Assembly (NCBI GenBank): GCA_002842035.1
Contig: PHBP01000005.1
Location: 62,001 to 126,000, forward strand
DNA from: Candidatus Cloacimonetes bacterium HGW-Cloacimonetes-2
GTDB taxonomy: Bacteria; Cloacimonadota; Cloacimonadia; Cloacimonadales; Cloacimonadaceae
Direction of reading: 5' to 3'
DNA length: 64,000 nucleotides
The translations under genes were made by a program, and so were the position numbers. Below, in pieces: positions 38,938 through 48,893 of this stretch. Positions within the stretch are counted from its first letter, which is position 1, and each line of letters begins with the position of its first letter. The notes beneath the pieces were generated by a model that was not told the origin of the DNA, did no database searches, and saw only the letters and a program-made list of their open reading frames with translations.

Positions 38938-41715
38938 ATGAAAGTTCTTGCTTTTACAATAGGTTTGCTAGTGATATGCGCTTTGGCAATCGCGGATATC
39001 GCCCCCTTCGAGCAATTGGGCTCCGGGCTTTTTGCAGGCAAATACGCCTCTTATGCATCCGGTGATACCATAGCTGTGGTCTATTATTATGTCACTGATG
39101 GTACACCAAGTCCGGTGGGTAGGCTGGTGCTCAAATACAGCAATAATGCCGGTCAGGACTGGACAACTCACACCAGACCGATGATAGGCGAAGGCATTAC
39201 CATCCCCAGGTTAATCCGTGATGGTGACAACTTTGTAGTCAGCTATACCCATAATTACCAGCGCTTTATTGCTACTTACGACATATCAACCCAAGAATGG
39301 ACCTGTCAAGCCGCAGGCAGGACTTTTGAAATCAGTCCGCAGGTTTACACTGACAACGGAGTTTACAAGTTATACTCTCTTGATCTGCCCTATCCGCAGT
39401 GGCGAATGGATGAATTTGTCTCCGAGAGCTATATGAGTGGCTACAAGATACCCCAGGGAACTACTGATAACGAGCTCTCGATAAATGGCACTCCGCTCTA
39501 CTTTATGGGGATGGACGTGATCAATGGGCCTTATCGCACCAATGGCGATTTGTATATCAAACAGGCTGGAGGCGGTACCAACAACGGCTGGCCTACCTTT
39601 ACAGATCTGGTGATCTGCGGTGGCTCAGTGATCTCTAACTCCGGATACTATCCTTTGGAGCAGATCTTTCAGGGCGGCTTGATCGAATATGCGCCTTTGA
39701 TCGAAATGCCGGATAATTACACAATGCAAAACGGGGTGTTTGTGGGTCCTGCTTCCTACAATCCCAGCTACATCGTAAGAGTAGAAGTCACCGGAATGAA
39801 CTACCAAGCCTGGCTCGGAGTAAAGACAGTTCATCAAGATATCCAGTATGATGTTTTCCCTGTCTATCCGATAGATCCGCTGGGAGAGCCTTTATATACC
39901 AATACGGTTGCGAGGGTGGACACCATGTGGACTGCATTGGCAGGCGGTACATGCGCAGGACGCAACTTGTTCACTCCAAATGAGCTGTGGATCAAGGGCG
40001 ACTTCAGCGGCAGGCAGACCTGGGCATCAGGGAGCAATATCTACATCATAGGGGATATCACGCTTACGCATACCATACCGGGGAATTCACCGACTTCACC
40101 CCTGAATATGGTCGATAAGGTCAATCTGATCTCGGAAAAATCTGTCCTGATCAAATACGGTTACAAGGATCATCTTAGCTCAGAGCGCGTACATCTGGCA
40201 AGAGCGGATAGCAATCCTATCAAGATCTATGCCAATATCTACGCCCTGGCGGATAATCAAGCCAATCCCAGAAACAGCGGTGTTTTCAGCTTTGAATACC
40301 AACATCCGCATCCCTCTGTGCCGGCAGTAATGTTAGGGGACACCCTGTGGGATAAGATCGATCTGCATCGCAGGAAGTTCCCGCAGACAGTTGATCAGCC
40401 CTGGCCTGCCAATATAGATTATCCTTGGTACAATCCGCTCTGGCCGGAAGCTCATCCTTATCTGGAGCGCGGTACTATCCAGCTTTGGGGTAGCACGGTT
40501 CAGGTTAATAAAGGCTTTATGCATAGAGCTTTGTACGATACCGAGTGGCCCTCAAACGGGATCTGGGACATTGCGATGGATTATTGCGGCGGAACCAGCG
40601 CAGTGAATTACAACGATCCGGTCTTGGGCATCAACCTGAGCACAGTGAATTATCCCGGTGCGACGGGTAGCGGAATCGGCTATAAGAAGGATTTTCGTTA
40701 TGATCCCAGGCAGGGCTTTGATGGTAGTGGCTTACGCTGGCATCTGGGTCCGGAAATATATAGCCTCAGTACCAGTCCCGAAGGGGATCTTGAAGAGAGC
40801 TTGATTGCAGGGAAGAGCTATGTACAGGGCATCTGGTGCGACCAACAATTTGCCCAGGGCAATGGATTAGCTCTGTTTAGTATGAACAACCGTCTATTCA
40901 AGATCAGCGGCGATCAGATCGAGGAATTTGGCACCGAGGATGGATATGGCGGTAATATTATGGGCATCGCATTGAATTCCTACAATATGGCTTTGATCGC
41001 GAAATCGCTGGAGCAAACCGGAGAAGGTGGAGATGAGACCTTTAGGTTGAGTCTGCTCAATGCAAATACCGGTGAGTACACGGAGCCATGGGGGTTCAGT
41101 GATCTTGCTTCCAGGCTTTACAATGTTGCGGTGCTGCCCAATGACCGCTGGATCTTTGCCTATATGGATTCGCAGATGCAGATCAAGGTCTGGGAGATGC
41201 TGCCGGATTATCAGACTGTATTGGTAGATAGCTGGGATCTTAGTACACTGCCTTTGGGGACAAACCTGATGAATAGCCGGCTGGCTTTGGTGCCGGTGCC
41301 GGATAGCTATAACCAACTCGATGTCTATCTCTGGATCAGTAATGAAGGGCAATACGGCGATTATCCCAACGGGCAGATCTGGTATGCGAGATCCATAATA
41401 CCTATCGTTGCCAGTGACGATCCTGTAGCGCCCGCTCTGAAACCAATGGCTATCAATGCCTATCCCAATCCCAGCAAGGGAGAGCTCAAGATCGAGCTAA
41501 TGGGCACGGATCAGGACGCCCGGGTGGAGATCTTTAATCTGCGTGGGCAGAGACTTATGCGGATTCAAGACGGCACTTTGAGCGAAAGCGGTGCACTCGT
41601 CTATGACTGGGATGGCAAGGATGCCTCAGGCAACAAACTGGGCTCCGGGATCTATCTGATCAGAGTCTGGAGCAAGGGACGCCCTGCCATTAGTAAAAGA
41701 ATATGTATTTTTTAA
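38938..41715 (+). CDS. Secreted protein of unknown function with sorting domain
   Basis: The 925-residue protein has a signal peptide (MKVLAFTIGLLVICALAIA) and ends in a sorting domain (AYPNPSKGELKIEL, GSGIYLIRVWSK, KRICIF). The N-terminal third reads like a sialidase-type or other beta-propeller region (VGRLVLKYSNNAGQDWTTHT), suggesting carbohydrate or surface binding, but no catalytic signature is certain. The middle contains HPSVPAVMLGDTLWDKIDLH and many aromatic residues. ATG 38938 with AAGGAGG 5 bp upstream is chosen over an in-frame ATG at 38860, because it begins a clean signal peptide. A terminator follows. Confidence 0.82.
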   Translation: MKVLAFTIGLLVICALAIADIAPFEQLGSGLFAGKYASYASGDTIAVVYYYVTDGTPSPVGRLVLKYSNNAGQDWTTHTRPMIGEGITIPRLIRDGDNFVVSYTHNYQRFIATYDISTQEWTCQAAGRTFEISPQVYTDNGVYKLYSLDLPYPQWRMDEFVSESYMSGYKIPQGTTDNELSINGTPLYFMGMDVINGPYRTNGDLYIKQAGGGTNNGWPTFTDLVICGGSVISNSGYYPLEQIFQGGLIEYAPLIEMPDNYTMQNGVFVGPASYNPSYIVRVEVTGMNYQAWLGVKTVHQDIQYDVFPVYPIDPLGEPLYTNTVARVDTMWTALAGGTCAGRNLFTPNELWIKGDFSGRQTWASGSNIYIIGDITLTHTIPGNSPTSPLNMVDKVNLISEKSVLIKYGYKDHLSSERVHLARADSNPIKIYANIYALADNQANPRNSGVFSFEYQHPHPSVPAVMLGDTLWDKIDLHRRKFPQTVDQPWPANIDYPWYNPLWPEAHPYLERGTIQLWGSTVQVNKGFMHRALYDTEWPSNGIWDIAMDYCGGTSAVNYNDPVLGINLSTVNYPGATGSGIGYKKDFRYDPRQGFDGSGLRWHLGPEIYSLSTSPEGDLEESLIAGKSYVQGIWCDQQFAQGNGLALFSMNNRLFKISGDQIEEFGTEDGYGGNIMGIALNSYNMALIAKSLEQTGEGGDETFRLSLLNANTGEYTEPWGFSDLASRLYNVAVLPNDRWIFAYMDSQMQIKVWEMLPDYQTVLVDSWDLSTLPLGTNLMNSRLALVPVPDSYNQLDVYLWISNEGQYGDYPNGQIWYARSIIPIVASDDPVAPALKPMAINAYPNPSKGELKIELMGTDQDARVEIFNLRGQRLMRIQDGTLSESGALVYDWDGKDASGNKLGSGIYLIRVWSKGRPAISKRICIF

Positions 41716-41763
41716 CCCAATAGCCTAACCATCCCACACGTATCGGCTTGTGGGTTCTGTGGA

Positions 41764-41795
41764 CCAGCCTCCTTTGCCGGGGGCTGGCTTTTTTT
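41764..41795 (+). terminator. Rho-independent terminator after the 38938 gene
   Basis: CCAGCC (41764-41769) and GGCTGG (41782-41787) pair, followed by C and seven T. Between it and 41927, TCTTGACT at 41823-41830 may be the -35 box for ovoA. Confidence 0.85.
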
Positions 41796-41926
41796 GTATG
41801 GGGATACTAAACACCAAAAATCTCTTGACTCACAAAGCGTACAGAGAGAGGCTGATAAATGGATATTTGCGGGTAGCTCAGGCCTGCCTTGCTGATACAA
41901 TAAGTAATTGATAAAAGGATATATAG

Positions 41927-44026
41927 ATGAAAGGACTACGCACAATAATACTCAATCAGGGCTCTGCGGACGAAGTGCGGCAGCGGATCAGAGAGTATTT
42001 CCACGCAACTTTTAGCATAGATGAAAAGCTCTACGAGAGTTTAGCCGGTGATGAGGTCTTTTATCTCAGGGCAGATCCGCTGAGGCATCCCCTGGTCTTT
42101 TATTTGGGACATACCGCAGTCTTTTACGTCAACAAGCTCAATATCGCCAGAATACTGAGCCGGCGGATCAATCCACGCTTTGAGTCAATCTTTGCAGTGG
42201 GTGTGGATGAGATGAGTTGGGACGATCTCAACGAAGCACATTACGACTGGCCCGGTATTCCTGAGGTGAGAGCGTATCGGGACCAGGTGAGAGCATTGGT
42301 GGACGATCTGATCACGCAAATGCCGCTGGAGATGCCGATCACCTGGGAGAGTCCCTGGTGGGCGATAATGATGGGTATCGAGCATCAGCGCATACACTTG
42401 GAGACCTCTTCGGTGCTGATCAGGCACCTGCCTTTGGACAAGGTGAAAGAGCTGGATTTCTTTACCATCTGTCCCCAAAGCGGTGATGCACCGCTCAATA
42501 GCCTGGTCAATGTGCCCGGGGGAGAGGTCACTATAGGTAAAGGTGATGACGACACACACTATGGCTGGGACAACGAATACGGACGTGCTCGCTATCAGGT
42601 AAAAGACTTCAAGGCAAGCAAATACCTCTGTTCCAATCAGGAGTTTCTGGGCTTTATCGAGGCAGGCGGCTATCACGAGGAGCGCTGGTGGACTCCGGAA
42701 GGCTGGGCTTGGAAGAGCTATCAGCAGGCGGAGATGCCTCGTTTTTGGCAAAAAGAGGGGGATAAGTATCTCCTGCGTACTATGGCGTCTCTGATTGAGC
42801 TGCCCCGGAATTGGCCGGTCGAGATCAACTATCTGGAAGCCAAGGCTTTTTGCAACTGGAAAGCAGAGCTAATGGGCAAGCCGATCCGACTTCCTATGGA
42901 AGAGGAGTGGTATCTCTTGCGGGATGGATTGGTTCACGAGGAGCAAAGCACCTGGGCAAAAGCTCCGGGAAATATCAATCTGGAGTATTGGGCTTCGCCC
43001 TGTCCGGTGGATCACTTTGCTTTTGGAGATATCTACGATCTCATAGGTAACGTCTGGCAGTGGACAGAGACACCTATCTACGGGCTGCCGGGCTTTAAGA
43101 TACATCCTGTTTATGATGACTTTAGCACACCTACCTTTGATGGCAAACACAATCTGATCAAAGGCGGCAGCTGGATCTCCACAGGCAATGAAGCTCTGAG
43201 GGATTCACGCTATGCCTTCAGGCGCCACTTCTACCAGCATGCAGGCTTCCGCTATGTCGAGAGCGAGGCAGAGCCTGTCAATCACGATGTTTACTACGAG
43301 AGCGATAAGGAAGTCTGCCGTGCTGCGGATATGGATTGGGGTATCGACCGCAAGCCTGAAAACGAGTATCCAGCCTCTCTGATACTGGCGATTGCCGGGA
43401 TCATCGAGCCCGGGAATCAGGGGAAAGTCCTGCACATCGGCTGCAAGACAGGCAGAACCAGCTTTGAACTTGCCAGGTTTTATGAACACGTTACCGGAGT
43501 GGATTTTACTGCCCGGATGATCCGCCTGGCGACAGAGATGAAAGAGCAGGGCTATATCCGCTATCTGCGTGATGAGGAAGGCGAGATTCAGAGCTTTGTG
43601 GAAGCCCGGCTGGCTGATTACGATTTGGAAGAGCTTGCCAAGAGGTGCGAATTCTGGCAAGCGGATGCCTCCAATCTGGTGCCAAAATTCACCGGCTATG
43701 ATCTTATCCTGGTGGATGGAGTCCTTTCCCGTACTACCAATCCCGCTGCTTTCCTCAAGATGATCCACCAGAGGATGAATCCCGGTGCTTACTTGGTGAT
43801 TTCCGATGACTGGGACTGGCAGGAAGACAGCACTATCAAGGAAAACTGGCTGGGTGGTATCCGCAAGGATGGCGAGCCGTTCAGCAGTCTGGAAGGTCTT
43901 ACTGAGCTGCTCTCAGGACGCTTTGAGCTTCTGGGCAGTCCTCTTGACATTGCCAAGCTCCAGCCTCTGGCAGCCCGGAAATATCTCCTCGGTATGCAGC
44001 AACTAAGCATCTGGAAGCTGAGCTAA
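41927..44026 (+). CDS. ovoA: OvoA: 5-histidylcysteine sulfoxide synthase / mercaptohistidine methyltransferase
   Basis: The 699-residue protein has the full OvoA architecture. The N-terminal DinB-like region has LRHPLVFYLGHTAVFYVNKL and the iron-binding HxxxHxE (H153, H157, E159 in EHQRIHLETSS). The central sulfatase-modifying-factor-like domain has GGSWISTGNEALRDSRYAFR. A C-terminal SAM methyltransferase begins near residue 495 (VLHIGCKTGRTSFEL). Known OvoA enzymes join cysteine to C5 of histidine using iron and O2, and the fused methyltransferase later N-methylates 5-thiohistidine to ovothiol A. The oxygen need is odd in a presumed anaerobe. The C-S lyase OvoB is not in this window. The stop overlaps the next start (TAATG). 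Confidence 0.93.
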   Translation: MKGLRTIILNQGSADEVRQRIREYFHATFSIDEKLYESLAGDEVFYLRADPLRHPLVFYLGHTAVFYVNKLNIARILSRRINPRFESIFAVGVDEMSWDDLNEAHYDWPGIPEVRAYRDQVRALVDDLITQMPLEMPITWESPWWAIMMGIEHQRIHLETSSVLIRHLPLDKVKELDFFTICPQSGDAPLNSLVNVPGGEVTIGKGDDDTHYGWDNEYGRARYQVKDFKASKYLCSNQEFLGFIEAGGYHEERWWTPEGWAWKSYQQAEMPRFWQKEGDKYLLRTMASLIELPRNWPVEINYLEAKAFCNWKAELMGKPIRLPMEEEWYLLRDGLVHEEQSTWAKAPGNINLEYWASPCPVDHFAFGDIYDLIGNVWQWTETPIYGLPGFKIHPVYDDFSTPTFDGKHNLIKGGSWISTGNEALRDSRYAFRRHFYQHAGFRYVESEAEPVNHDVYYESDKEVCRAADMDWGIDRKPENEYPASLILAIAGIIEPGNQGKVLHIGCKTGRTSFELARFYEHVTGVDFTARMIRLATEMKEQGYIRYLRDEEGEIQSFVEARLADYDLEELAKRCEFWQADASNLVPKFTGYDLILVDGVLSRTTNPAAFLKMIHQRMNPGAYLVISDDWDWQEDSTIKENWLGGIRKDGEPFSSLEGLTELLSGRFELLGSPLDIAKLQPLAARKYLLGMQQLSIWKLS

Positions 44027-46005
44027 TGCGCAAAGCACTCTGGTTCTTGCTAATAATCGCCTGGGTCAGCCTGATCAATGCAGTAATAATCCAGATAGGC
44101 GATGACCAGTTCGAGAATCAGGGCTTACCCTGGAACGTAACAGCTCGCTACAGCTATGTCCAGCAGATTTATCCCTCCGGCTCCATCGGCGTAGGTGGCT
44201 CGATCAGTAGCATAGCATTCCAGTACAACCTTGTGAGTAATGTCTTCTTTGATGGCAACCGCTCCCTGACGGTCTATATGGGGCATACCGATCAGGAAGC
44301 TCTCACCGATTGGATACCTGTCTCGGAGCTTACTGAGGTCTTTAGTGGAGATATCTCAATAGAGGATTTTTCCGTAGGCATCCCGGGACAAGGCTGGTTT
44401 ACTTTAAATCTCCCTGAGCCCTTTTATTATGATCTGAATCACAACCTGGTCATTGCCATAGATGAAAACAGCTCCGGTTATGGCAATACAGCGGATGATT
44501 TCTTTTGCACTCCGGTTACAATGAACCGGGCACTGCGCTATAACTCTATGAGTATCAATCCCGATCCTGCCTCACCTCCCACCACCAACCTCAATAATAT
44601 TGCTTATCTTGCCAATCTGAGGCTGGATATCTCGGGTGAGTTTTACCAGCCTCATAATCCTCTACCGGTTGATCTGGCAGAAGGGATAGAGCTCAGTCCC
44701 AGCTTTTCCTGGGATAGCGATGCACAGGTCTTTGACCTCCTTTTGGGTACAAGCCCTGCTTCACTCTCTCCTGTCGCACAGAGCATCACGCAGCATCAGT
44801 GGACTGTTAGCAATCCCCTGGAAGCAGGCACCCAGTACTATTGGCAGGTGGTGGCGCATCGTGAAGGCAATGACTATGCCAGCCCTGTCTGGAGCTTTTT
44901 TACAGCCGGAGGCAGCCTTAGCGCTCCCCGTAATCTAACAGGACAATTCACCGGCAATTCCGTCCTGCTCACCTGGGAAGCCCCTCCCACAGGAAATGCT
45001 GCAGGCTATGAGATCTATCGTGATGGCAGCTTCCTGGCAGATCGAGTAAACAGATCCTACAGGGATTACGCACTTACATCGAATACCACCTACAGCTATA
45101 GCGTCCGGGCAGTCTCTGCAGACCAGGAATACTCTCCCTTCACCGCTCCCTGCCTGGTAAATGTCGGCACTGTAGAGACCGATCTCACTCTTCGCGAAGA
45201 CTTTGAAAGCTATCCGGCTTTCTCTCAGGAGATTGGCGACTGGCTCAATCACGATCTTGACTATGCGCTTACCTGGAGCTGGGATAGCTACAATTTCCCC
45301 GGTGAAGGCACTGCCCTGGGCTGGATCACCTTTGCTCCGGAACAAGTCCTTCCGCCCCTCAGCTCGGTTAGTCCTTACGATGGCAGCTCAATGCTCTGCT
45401 CGATCAGTAGCACAGCACCGCCTTCCAACGACCTGCTGATTTCCAAGCCTATCTATCTGGGCTCCAATCCTGTCCTCAGCTTCAAGGCACGATCCCATAC
45501 CATAGCTTACGGTCTGGAGCGACTGCGTGTATTGATCTCCACCGGCTCCACCGATCCCGCAGATTTCAGCCTGCTCAGTCCCGCACCATACCTGCAGATA
45601 CCGGCTATCTGGACCGGCTATTCCTACGACCTCAGCGCATATCAAAACAGCGTTGTAAGGCTCGCTTTCAATGCCGTCTCCTGGGATGCCTTTGCTCTGT
45701 ACCTTGACCTGATCGAGATCCGTAGCCAGGGCGGCAGCACTACAGATGATGCCCTTGTTCCCGCAGCGGATTACCTTGTCTATCCCAATCCCAGCCGGGG
45801 AGATTTCATTGTCCAAAGCCCCAATCGCTCCAAATTCGATTTAGAGCTCTTTGACGTGCGCGGACGCCTGATCCTTAGTCGAGACCGCCTTGATCGGTTT
45901 GATAGCCGCCAAAGCGATCTCAGGCTGGCTAACGGCCTTTATCTCCTGAGAGTCAGGGATGAACTCGGCAATTCCACCAGCAGCAAGCTGATTATCCTCA
46001 AATGA
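44026..46005 (+). CDS. Secreted protein with fibronectin III, jelly-roll and sorting domains
   Basis: The 659-residue product has a signal peptide (MRKALWFLLIIAWVSLINA). The N-terminal domain (about 20-205: LPWNVTARYSYVQQIYPSG, GGSISSIAFQYNLVSN) is homologous to the two 'PW...YQT' modules of the 1751-aa protein. A fibronectin III pair follows (about 210-385; NLTGQFTGNSVLLTWEAP), then a cleaved-adhesin-like jelly-roll (about 390-565; LREDFESYPAF) and a sorting domain (VYPNPSRGDFIVQS, KLIILK). It is likely surface-exposed. It sits between ovoA and the helicase with 1- and 4-base overlaps, so it is translated from the same message. Confidence 0.87.
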   Translation: MRKALWFLLIIAWVSLINAVIIQIGDDQFENQGLPWNVTARYSYVQQIYPSGSIGVGGSISSIAFQYNLVSNVFFDGNRSLTVYMGHTDQEALTDWIPVSELTEVFSGDISIEDFSVGIPGQGWFTLNLPEPFYYDLNHNLVIAIDENSSGYGNTADDFFCTPVTMNRALRYNSMSINPDPASPPTTNLNNIAYLANLRLDISGEFYQPHNPLPVDLAEGIELSPSFSWDSDAQVFDLLLGTSPASLSPVAQSITQHQWTVSNPLEAGTQYYWQVVAHREGNDYASPVWSFFTAGGSLSAPRNLTGQFTGNSVLLTWEAPPTGNAAGYEIYRDGSFLADRVNRSYRDYALTSNTTYSYSVRAVSADQEYSPFTAPCLVNVGTVETDLTLREDFESYPAFSQEIGDWLNHDLDYALTWSWDSYNFPGEGTALGWITFAPEQVLPPLSSVSPYDGSSMLCSISSTAPPSNDLLISKPIYLGSNPVLSFKARSHTIAYGLERLRVLISTGSTDPADFSLLSPAPYLQIPAIWTGYSYDLSAYQNSVVRLAFNAVSWDAFALYLDLIEIRSQGGSTTDDALVPAADYLVYPNPSRGDFIVQSPNRSKFDLELFDVRGRLILSRDRLDRFDSRQSDLRLANGLYLLRVRDELGNSTSSKLIILK

Positions 46006-48515
46006 TACAAGTCCGCAATCTGGACGAATTCATCGAGTTCATTCAAAGCGAGCCCCGTTTTAGGGAGTCAATAGTAGCGACCCATACGACCGAGGCGCAG
46101 GAGGCATCCTGGCAGGAACTTCCCACGCATCTCTCGCCGGCTCTTGTCAAAGCACTCTCCACCCTGGGGCTCAGCCGTCTCTACAGCCATCAGAGAGAGG
46201 CTCTGGATGCCATCCAAGCCGGGCAGAATGTCGTGATCAGCACCGGAGTTGCCAGCGGTAAAAGCCTGTGTTATCAACTTCCTATTCTCAATGAACTGCT
46301 GGTCTCGCCGCAGAGCCGCGCTATCCTGCTTTTCCCGACCAAAGCCCTGGGGCAGGATCAAGCCGGTAAATTCAAGCAAATGCTCGATTTACTCAATCCT
46401 GATCTGCCCAAAATAGCCAAATTGCACTGCGGCATCTACGATGGCGATAGCCCCTCCGATCTCCGCCAAAAGATCCGCCGGGAAGCCCAGATACTCTTTA
46501 CCAATCCCGATATGTTGCATATGGGCATTCTGCCAAACCACTCTCTATGGCGTGATTTCTTTGCCCGCCTGCACTACATCGTGATCGATGAAGTCCATAT
46601 CTACCGCGGTGTCTTCGGCTCGCACTTTGCCAATGTAATCCGCCGGCTCAAACGCATCGCCAGGCTCTACGGCAGAGAACTGCAATTTATCTGCACCTCT
46701 GCGACTCTCTCCAATGCCCGCGAACTTGCCGAAGAAATGCTGGAATCGCCTGTTACGATGATAGATCAGGATGGTTCACCGCACGGCAGACGCATCTTTA
46801 TGCTGATGAATCCGCCGATGGTCTCGCCGGAGCTTGGCATCAGGCGCAGCGCTTTGATGGAGACCACCTCGATCTCGCGCCATTTTCTTCAGACAGATGC
46901 CCAGGCAATTCTCTTTACCGGTCCCCGTCGCAGCGTGGAAATCCTCTATCTTTACCTGCTCAATAAATCCCGCGATGCAGCTCTGATCCGCGCTTACCGT
47001 AGCGGTTACCTTGCCGAAAACAGACGCAAAATCGAGACTGAGCTGCGTGATGGCTTGATCAAGCTGGTGGTCTCGACCAATGCACTGGAGCTGGGCATCG
47101 ATATCGGCGGGCTCGATGCTGTAATCTTAAATGGCTATCCCGGCAGCATTTCTGCCACCCGTCAGCAAGCCGGACGTGCCGGACGCAAGGGCAATTGTGC
47201 GCTCACCATAATGGTTGCAGGTGCCAATCCGCTCGATCAGTACATCTGTCTGCATCCCGAATATATCTTTGAAAACAATCCCGAGCAAGCTCTGATCGAC
47301 CCTGACAATCCGGAAATCCTGCAAAGGCATCTGCTCTGTGCCATTGCCGATCTTGCGCTGCGGGAAGATGAGAGCTTCGGTGATCTGAGCCCTACTCAGC
47401 TCTTTCCGCATCTGCAGATCCTGCTTGAAGACGGTAAAATCAGCAAAGTAGCGGATCGCTATACCAAACCCCTCGAAGCCTATCCTGCGGCAGAGGTCTC
47501 TATCCGCAACGCCTCCAGCCAGATGCGTCTGATGCATGGTAGCGAATTGATCGGTTATGTAGATAAGGAAAGCTCCTACTGGATGACCCATCCCAATGCG
47601 ATTTATCTGGATCAGGGCGATACCTGGAAGGTTACCAAGCTTGATCTCGAGGAAGACCGGGTAGAACTTGAGCCGATCGTCACAAATTATTATACCCAGC
47701 CCAGCCGCAAGGTAGAGCTCGAGCTGCTCAAGCTCTTTATCAACAAAGAAATAGCTGGTGGACGCAAGTACCTGGGACGCGTCAAAGTCACCTCCACCAT
47801 CACGGGTTTTAAGAAGCTTCGCTTTCTCACGCAGGAAATCCTTGGCTATGAAGATCTTAATCTGCCTCCAGGCACGCTCGATACCATTGCCTGGTGGATC
47901 AGCCTCAATAACGAAACGGTTGCAAAAGTGCGCGAGCAAGGGCTCTGGCGCAACGAGAGCAACAATTATGGCAAGGATTGGCCTGCTCTCTGCCGCCAAA
48001 TCCGGGATCGTGACGGCCATCGTTGTGTCAATTGTGGTGCCCCCGAGACGGAGCGAGCCTTCGATGTGCATCACAAGATTCCCTTCCGCAGTTTTGATGA
48101 TCCTGCTGCAGCCAATAGCCCGAATAATCTCGTAAGTCTCTGCCCCAGATGCCACAAGCTTGCCGAAGCAGCCGTGCATATCCAAAGCGGACTCAGCGGT
48201 TTGGGCTACCTTCTGGTCAATATCGCACCCTTCTTTGTCTCCTGCGATCGCAAGGATATCGACGTCTTTTTTGAAGATAAGAGCATCCTGGGAGATTCGA
48301 ATCCCGTGGTCGTGATCTACGACCGGATTCCCGGGGGTGTGGGGCTGTCCAGGAGGCTTTACGAATTGGGAGAGAAAGTCCTCGGCGAAGCTCTGCGCCT
48401 GGCGGAAGCCTGCCCCTGCACGGATGGTTGTCCCAGTTGCACCGGCCCTGTCGCCTCCAGCGGAGAAGGAGCCAAAGCCCACGCTATAGCGATACTGCAG
48501 GAGCTGCGTTCGTAG
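46002..48515 (+). CDS. MrfA/YprA-like DEAD/DEAH helicase with HNH domain and DUF1998-type Cys cluster
   Basis: This is an SF2 helicase of 837 residues with Walker A STGVASGKSLCYQ (about 84-96), DEVH (about 196), SAT, and helicase motif VI GRAGRKG (about 388). The C-terminus has the four-cysteine cluster CPCTDGCPSC (about 804-813) of the YprA/MrfA (DUF1998) family, whose Bacillus member acts in mitomycin repair. Between them (about 660-728) lies an HNH endonuclease motif: RDGHRCVNCG, VHHKIPF, NLVSLCPRCHKLAE. Classical MrfA lacks a nuclease, so this is a helicase-nuclease fusion, possibly for lesion processing or defence. It overlaps the upstream secreted-protein gene by four bases. Confidence 0.87.
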   Translation: MIQVRNLDEFIEFIQSEPRFRESIVATHTTEAQEASWQELPTHLSPALVKALSTLGLSRLYSHQREALDAIQAGQNVVISTGVASGKSLCYQLPILNELLVSPQSRAILLFPTKALGQDQAGKFKQMLDLLNPDLPKIAKLHCGIYDGDSPSDLRQKIRREAQILFTNPDMLHMGILPNHSLWRDFFARLHYIVIDEVHIYRGVFGSHFANVIRRLKRIARLYGRELQFICTSATLSNARELAEEMLESPVTMIDQDGSPHGRRIFMLMNPPMVSPELGIRRSALMETTSISRHFLQTDAQAILFTGPRRSVEILYLYLLNKSRDAALIRAYRSGYLAENRRKIETELRDGLIKLVVSTNALELGIDIGGLDAVILNGYPGSISATRQQAGRAGRKGNCALTIMVAGANPLDQYICLHPEYIFENNPEQALIDPDNPEILQRHLLCAIADLALREDESFGDLSPTQLFPHLQILLEDGKISKVADRYTKPLEAYPAAEVSIRNASSQMRLMHGSELIGYVDKESSYWMTHPNAIYLDQGDTWKVTKLDLEEDRVELEPIVTNYYTQPSRKVELELLKLFINKEIAGGRKYLGRVKVTSTITGFKKLRFLTQEILGYEDLNLPPGTLDTIAWWISLNNETVAKVREQGLWRNESNNYGKDWPALCRQIRDRDGHRCVNCGAPETERAFDVHHKIPFRSFDDPAAANSPNNLVSLCPRCHKLAEAAVHIQSGLSGLGYLLVNIAPFFVSCDRKDIDVFFEDKSILGDSNPVVVIYDRIPGGVGLSRRLYELGEKVLGEALRLAEACPCTDGCPSCTGPVASSGEGAKAHAIAILQELRS

Positions 48516-48693
48516 CATAATCCTTTATCTGGCAAGAAGTAAGGAGATTTTCTTACCACAGAGAAGGCAGAGAAAAGCGCAGATCAGCAGAGCGCTTCGC
48601 ACTGTGTTGGAATGTTGAAGTGTTGGAGTGGGGATTTGCACGTATTCGTACATCCACCCAGACTCCAAGTGACCTTCATTTATTTGCCTTCAT

Positions 48694-48748
48694 GTGGGTG
48701 CGTCATCTTGACGCACAGCCTAACTGAGCGACAGGATGTCACTCCCAC
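48694..48748. repeat. Three-way-junction repeat, copy 3 (inverted)
   Basis: Outer GTGGG/CCCAC encloses TGCGTCA-TCT-TGACGCA and GAGCGACA-GGA-TGTCACTC. The hairpin order is reversed compared with copies 1 and 2, as expected for an inverted insertion. A half copy, the GAGCGACA hairpin with the same CCTAACT lead-in, lies at 48797-48829. Confidence 0.75.
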
Positions 48749-48893
48749 TCAGGTACCGCGTCAGGCTGATACGAGATTACTAGCGATTCCAGCTTTGCCT
48801 AACTGAGCGACAGGATGTCGCTCCCACTCAGGTCGATTCTACAAACTATTCGCAGCACCGCACTCCACCACTCCCCCCAGTGCTGAGCGCATT

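Noticed and set aside
47127-48518. 463-codon minus-strand frame opposite the helicase
   Set aside because: Antisense to conserved helicase, HNH and Cys-cluster motifs; no recognisable product.
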